A stretch of 9,610 nucleotides of DNA from an uncultured Prosthecobacter sp. (GTDB lineage: Bacteria; Verrucomicrobiota; Verrucomicrobiia; Verrucomicrobiales; Verrucomicrobiaceae): assembly GCA_947523045.1 (NCBI GenBank), contig CANNUR010000100.1, positions 1 to 9,610 of the forward strand, read 5' to 3'. The notes under the pieces are model-generated. The model did no database searches. It was not told the origin of the DNA and saw only the letters and a program-made list of their open reading frames with translations. Shown one piece after another: positions 6,051-9,610 of this stretch (position 1 is its first letter; every line of letters starts with the position of its first letter). The position numbers and the translations under genes are program-made.

Positions 6051-7121
6051 TCAGTGCACGATCTGCTCAAACACTGAACCGCCGAGCAGGCGGTCGCCGT
6101 CGTAGAGGGCGCAGATCTGGCCGGGGGTGAGGGCGCGCTGGGGGTGTTCGAAGACCAGCTCGGCGCGGCCGTCGCCGAGCGGTGTGAACTCGGCGCGACC
6201 GGCCGGGCAGCGGTAGCGCGGCTGCGCCTCCAGGTGGCGCGGCGTGTCGAGCGGGGCGGTGACGCCGCTGAGGCTGCCGATGACGCAGCGACGCGCCCAC
6301 AGCAGGGGGGTGTCGGGGTTCTCGATGGCGATGACGAGTTCGTTGCGCTCGGGGCGCTTGGCGACCACCACGTAGGCCCGCTTGTGCAGCGGGCTGGCGA
6401 CGCCGATGCCCTTGCGCTGGCCGAGGGTGAAGAGGTGCAGGCCCTTGTGCTCGCCGAGCACCCGGCCGTCCAGATCGACGATCGGACCGGGTCGGTCGGG
6501 CACGAAGGCGCGCAGAAAGTCCTCCATCTTCACCTCGCCGATGAAGCAGATGCCCTGGCTGTCCTTCTTTTCCGCCGTCTTCAGGCCAAACTCACGCGCC
6601 AGCGCGCGCAGCTCGGGCTTGAGCAGGTGGCCGATGGGGAAGCGGGCGATGCGCGCCTGTTCCGGGCGCATCATGGCGAGGAAATAACTCTGATCCTTGT
6701 TCGGGTCGGCCCCGCGACGGATGCCGAGGTCGTCGTCGGTCTTGCGGGCGTAGTGGCCGGTGGCGATGGCGTCGAAACCGCGGGCACGCGCCCAGTCCCA
6801 GAGCACGCCGAATTTCATCTCGCGGTTGCACATGACGTCGGGATTCGGCGTCACGCCCTCCTGATAGCCTTCGAGCAGGTATTTGACCACCCGCTCGCGG
6901 TAGTCCTGCATGAGGTTGACGACGTGGAACTCGATGCCGAGCTGGTCGGCCACCGCGCGCGCGTCCTCAATGTCCTCCTGCCAGGGGCAGTGGCCGAGGA
7001 TGTTCTCCTCGTTGATCCAGTTCTTCATGTAGGCGCCCGTCACCTCGTGGCCGGCGCGCACCAGCAGCGCCGTGGCGACGCTGCTGTCCACTCCTCCCGA
7101 CATGGCGGCCAGAATCTTCAT
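6051..7121 (-). CDS. mnmA: tRNA-specific 2-thiouridylase MnmA
   Basis: A 356-residue cytoplasmic enzyme that thiolates U34 of tRNA-Lys, Glu and Gln with ATP and a persulfide sulfur carrier. Motifs: PP-loop SGGVDSS (8-14); TPNPDVMCN with the nucleophilic Cys98; GHYAR (122-126); KDQSYFL (142-148); SQGICFIG with the second catalytic Cys192 (188-195); then the C-terminal beta-barrel with [11 protein letters not shown]. Both cysteines are spaced as in E. coli MnmA (Cys102 and Cys199). ATG 7121 is chosen; an in-frame TTG at 7130 would add three residues. Only a weak GAAGG precedes ATG. It is divergent from the cupin gene, and the sequence immediately upstream is tandem repeat. It is followed by a repeat relic and then the toxin-antitoxin operon on the same strand. 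Confidence 0.97.
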   Translation of the reverse strand: MKILAAMSGGVDSSVATALLVRAGHEVTGAYMKNWINEENILGHCPWQEDIEDARAVADQLGIEFHVVNLMQDYRERVVKYLLEGYQEGVTPNPDVMCNREMKFGVLWDWARARGFDAIATGHYARKTDDDLGIRRGADPNKDQSYFLAMMRPEQARIARFPIGHLLKPELRALAREFGLKTAEKKDSQGICFIGEVKMEDFLRAFVPDRPGPIVDLDGRVLGEHKGLHLFTLGQRKGIGVASPLHKRAYVVVAKRPERNELVIAIENPDTPLLWARRCVIGSLSGVTAPLDTPRHLEAQPRYRCPAGRAEFTPLGDGRAELVFEHPQRALTPGQICALYDGDRLLGGSVFEQIVH

Positions 7122-7143
7122 GCCCTTCAACTACGCCGAAACC

Positions 7144-7214
7144 GACGAATGCCAAATGACGAATGCCAAATGACCAAGAACCAAGGAACAAGGAACAAGG
7201 AACAAGGAACAAGG
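7144..7214. repeat. Two short tandem-repeat blocks (14 bp x2 and 7 bp x4)
   Basis: GACGAATGCCAAAT occurs twice head to tail at 7144-7171. CAAGGAA occurs four times at 7182-7209, followed by a partial fifth copy to 7214 and preceded by the variant CAAGAAC (7175-7181). Both blocks are exactly 28 bp, and the 14-bp unit is twice the 7-bp unit. They fill the start-proximal half of the 181-bp gap between divergent mnmA and cupin genes. The remaining part (7215-7302) shows no clear feature. Confidence 0.85.
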
Positions 7215-7302
7215 GATAAAGCGTGGGAAACGGATAGTCGCAGGTGGGTGGCGGGTGGCAGCCGGCGTTTGCCATTGTGGGCGAACCCGCCAGAGTGCCG
7301 GC

Positions 7303-7755
7303 ATGTCTGACTCCCCTGCCCGCTTTGTGACGATCGACGACGCCGCCCGCGAAACGAATCCGTGGACGCACAACGAGTGGCTGTGCCGCCAGGATCTGGT
7401 TGAGGCCGACAAGCTGCTGCTGGTCCGCGCCAACATGGATCCCTGGCACTGCCACCCCTTCCACTTCCATCCGCACCGCGAGGAGATCATCTACGTCGTG
7501 TACGGTCGCGCCGAGCAGTGGGTGGGCGAGGAAAAGCGCGTGCTGCGTGCCGGCGAAATGGCGCACATCCCGCCGGGCGTTGTGCACGCCACCTACAACC
7601 CGCACGACGAACCGCTGGTCTTCCTCGCCATCCTGTCGCCCGCCAAGCTGCCCGACGCGTTGGCCGCCGTGCCCGACCCGCAGGACGTGTCGAGCGAGGC
7701 GCCCTGGCGCGACCTGCGCGCCGGGCTGCCCGCCTGCCGGATGATGGAAGGCTGA
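7303..7755 (+). CDS. Small single-domain cupin protein
   Basis: A 150-residue protein from ATG 7303 with one conserved beta-barrel cupin domain. Motif 1 is HFH (H54, H56), then E61 and G68, fitting HxH(x)4E(x)6G. Motif 2 is GEMAHIPPGVVHATYN (84-99) with H95. These give the usual three-His-one-Glu metal site, so a metal-binding enzyme or sensor is likely. Single-domain cupins include isomerases, dioxygenases and sugar-binding proteins, and the sequence does not tell them apart. There is an extra His-rich stretch (H49, H51, H58). No signal peptide is visible, so it is probably cytoplasmic. No Shine-Dalgarno is seen, and longer in-frame starts upstream run into the repeat region. It converges with the TonB receptor gene. 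Confidence 0.88.
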   Translation: MSDSPARFVTIDDAARETNPWTHNEWLCRQDLVEADKLLLVRANMDPWHCHPFHFHPHREEIIYVVYGRAEQWVGEEKRVLRAGEMAHIPPGVVHATYNPHDEPLVFLAILSPAKLPDALAAVPDPQDVSSEAPWRDLRAGLPACRMMEG

Positions 7756-7758
7756 GGG

Positions 7759-7794
7759 ATCTCAGATTGCCGATCCGCATCGGCAATCTGAGAT
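7759..7794. terminator. Perfect 16-bp hairpin between convergent genes, probable bidirectional terminator
   Basis: ATCTCAGATTGCCGAT (7759-7774) and its exact reverse complement (7779-7794) flank the 4-base loop CCGC. It begins 3 bp after the cupin stop and ends 22 bp before the receptor stop. Neither side has a T tract, so it is not a classical intrinsic terminator, but its place between two converging genes supports a termination or mRNA 3'-end protection role for both. Confidence 0.7.
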
Positions 7795-7816
7795 TGGTCG
7801 GATTCGTCCAGTCGGA

Positions 7817-9610
7817 TCAGAAGCGCAGGGTCACGCGGGCGCGGAACATGCGCGGTTCGATCGGGTGGGCATGCACCCGGTTGACCGGAACGAGTTCGTT
7901 GCGCAATTGGCTTTCGTAGGCGTACTCGATGTCGTTGTCGGCGCGGTTGAGAAGGTTCAGGCAGTCGAGCGCCACCTCCCAGTTCTGGCGACGATACCCG
8001 ACGCTGGCGTTGACGAGGAAGCTGTCGCGGCTTTCGAAATCCCCCGCTTCATCGAGGGGTCGCCTCGCCAGGGCTCGCACACGCGCGGCGGCAAACCAGC
8101 CCGGGGCCTCGCCCTGGGCCCCGAGGGTGAGGCCGCCGCTGAACAGCACCGGCACGCTGTTGGGCACGAGGTCGTCGCTGCCAACCCCGCGCAGGCGTGC
8201 CTGAGTCAGGGCCACTTCGGCGTCGGCGCCAAACCACGAGCAAGGCCGCCAGTAGCTGGCCAGTTCAATGCCGTAGCGATCCGAGCCCGGGCCGGGTTCG
8301 TTGGTGCCGGCATCGCCGACGTAGATCAGCTCGCTGTCGCTGCGCAGCCAGAACAGGGCCAGGGTCGTGGTCAAGTCCGGCACCGCCTGAGTACGCACCC
8401 CGATTTCACCACCCAGCGTGCGTACGAGGGCATCGGCCGGTCGCCGCGAGGCGGTGACGCCGCGGGTGTCATTGCTGTGGAAACCGGTGCCAAAACTGAG
8501 GTAGTACTCGGTCTCGTGCCAGGGACCGAAGACCGCGCTGAACTTCGGACTGACCAGCCCGCCCCAGTCGCTGCCTTCCTGGCCCGGCAGACTGCTGCGC
8601 CGGTTCTCGAAGCGATGCAGGTCGCCACGCAGGCCGAGCACGGTGCGGAACTTCGGCAGCCAGCGGCTCTGCACTTCCCCATAGAGCCCGGCGTTGTGCT
8701 GGAGCAAATCATCCTGGCGGATGAGGCCGTTGCGGTTGCGCTGACGGGTGTTCCAAAGGCCAATGCCATCGATCACATCATGCCGGGTCTGCAGGCCGAG
8801 GGTGAGGTCATGTTCGACCCCGAACATCTCGCGCTTTTCCCAGGTGCGCGCCACCTGACCGCCGAAGATCCAGCGGCTTTCGGATTGCTCAAACTGGTCG
8901 CCCCCCAAGCCCCTCGTGAATAAGGGGAAAGTGGAGAACAGATCGAGTCCGTAGTGGATGCCATACACATTCGCGCGGGTGACGACATCGTCCTCGCGGG
9001 TGACCAGTTCGGCATTCAGGCTGTAGCGATGGCTGCTGCCGCCGGAGCTGGGATCGAGCGTGCCAAACCGGCCGACGCCACTGCCCTCGGCCGGGATCTG
9101 GTCGGTACTGGTCCAGGAGCCGGTGTAGCCCATGAACGTCAAGGCAAACCGGTTGTCGTCATCGCCGGCGACCCAGCGCAGCAGACCGTTCCAGCGGTTG
9201 AACTCCTCCGCCTGATCCCAGGGGCCGTCGTACGTGTTGTACTCGAGGCCATAGGTCAGGGCCGAGGCTTCGCCGGTGGTGAGGCTGCCGGCCATGAGCA
9301 ACCGGTAATAGTTGTACTCGCCGATCTCCGCCTTGAGCAGGTGCTGCGGCAGGCGGTCGACCAGCCGGAAGTTGGCGCTGCCGGCCGAGGACAAATCGCC
9401 GTCGGCGGCGGTGTAACTGCCCTTGGCGTAGGCGATGCTGTCGATCAGCTCCGGGATCACCGGGTTGAGGTCGGTGTAGCCCTGGCCGTGGGCATGCGAG
9501 ACGAAGTTGAGCGGCATGCCATCGAGGCTGATGGCGAAGTCGGTACCATGATCGAGGTTGAAGCCGCGCAGGAAGTACTGGTTGGCCTTGCCGTCGCCGG
9601 TGTGCTGCGT
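7817..9610 (-). CDS. TonB-dependent outer-membrane receptor (partial, N-terminus beyond window)
   Basis: The frame stays open from the right edge to TGA at 7817-7819, giving 597 C-terminal residues. The first ATG inside the frame (9517) is not the start: the upstream codons continue the plug domain (TGDGKANQYFLRGFNLDHGTDF, then ISLDGMPLN). That plug continues with HAHGQGYTDLNPVIPE. The rest alternates aromatic-rich strands and polar loops typical of a 22-strand barrel, including LYGEVQSRW, LGLRGDLHRF, YYLSFGTGFHSND, and a last strand ending in Phe (VTLRF), the signal for outer-membrane assembly. These receptors import siderophores, cobalamin, metals or glycans using the TonB-ExbBD system. Substrate cannot be told here. 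The signal peptide, TonB box and any carboxypeptidase-like domain lie outside the window. Confidence 0.95.
   Translation of the reverse strand, partial: TQHTGDGKANQYFLRGFNLDHGTDFAISLDGMPLNFVSHAHGQGYTDLNPVIPELIDSIAYAKGSYTAADGDLSSAGSANFRLVDRLPQHLLKAEIGEYNYYRLLMAGSLTTGEASALTYGLEYNTYDGPWDQAEEFNRWNGLLRWVAGDDDNRFALTFMGYTGSWTSTDQIPAEGSGVGRFGTLDPSSGGSSHRYSLNAELVTREDDVVTRANVYGIHYGLDLFSTFPLFTRGLGGDQFEQSESRWIFGGQVARTWEKREMFGVEHDLTLGLQTRHDVIDGIGLWNTRQRNRNGLIRQDDLLQHNAGLYGEVQSRWLPKFRTVLGLRGDLHRFENRRSSLPGQEGSDWGGLVSPKFSAVFGPWHETEYYLSFGTGFHSNDTRGVTASRRPADALVRTLGGEIGVRTQAVPDLTTTLALFWLRSDSELIYVGDAGTNEPGPGSDRYGIELASYWRPCSWFGADAEVALTQARLRGVGSDDLVPNSVPVLFSGGLTLGAQGEAPGWFAAARVRALARRPLDEAGDFESRDSFLVNASVGYRRQNWEVALDCLNLLNRADNDIEYAYESQLRNELVPVNRVHAHPIEPRMFRARVTLRF

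Noticed and set aside
7144..7214. CRISPR-like array
   Set aside because: The units are 7 and 14 bp, directly adjacent with no spacers.
6144..7310. A 388-codon plus-strand open frame opposite mnmA
   Set aside because: Shadow of mnmA; the translation is low complexity and its end runs through the tandem repeats.
7865..8923. A 352-codon plus-strand open frame opposite the TonB receptor
   Set aside because: Shadow of the receptor gene; no recognisable domain, while the minus strand gives a coherent barrel protein.

Overview
The window looks like a chromosomal segment of a GC-rich Gram-negative bacterium. A TonB-dependent outer-membrane receptor and a probable Tat-exported hydrolase indicate a diderm. 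The wording of UvrC and MnmA, and the short tandem and CACGAA-type intergenic repeats, remind me of Verrucomicrobiota (Opitutae-like). That placement is recollection of family style, not a computed result; I hold it at about 60%.

Layout, left to right. A TerC-family membrane protein on the minus strand runs off the left edge (1-641). It is divergent from a secreted serine hydrolase of the beta-lactamase/transpeptidase fold (718-1755). A tRNA-Gly(GCC) gene with encoded CCA follows (1829-1903), then a tight two-gene unit, prmA-like methyltransferase and uvrC (1962-4421, 9-bp gap). Converging on uvrC is a two-gene toxin-antitoxin operon of the AbiE type on the minus strand: the AbiEi-like antitoxin (5374-5916) is first and the AbiEii-like nucleotidyltransferase toxin (4521-5387) second, overlapping by 14 bp. 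A 35-bp dyad directly upstream of the antitoxin is a good candidate for its autoregulatory operator. Next come mnmA (minus, 6051-7121), a repeat-filled divergent intergenic region, a small single-domain cupin (plus, 7303-7755), a perfect 16-bp hairpin between convergent genes, and the C-terminal 597 residues of a TonB-dependent receptor (minus, 7817-9610) that runs off the right edge.

Most genes are housekeeping: tRNA supply and thiolation, methylation of a translation component, and nucleotide excision repair. The accessory element is the AbiE-like cassette. It is visibly less GC-rich than its neighbours, has repeat relics at both ends, and carries the only strong Shine-Dalgarno sequence I found. 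It is the best candidate for a horizontally acquired defence or stabilisation module. I did not find an entirely new system. The points most worth a second look are the antitoxin promoter dyad, the rearranged UvrC architecture (missing linker, added insertion in the nuclease domain), the hydrolase with an atypical second active-site motif, and the 7/14-bp tandem repeats in front of mnmA.
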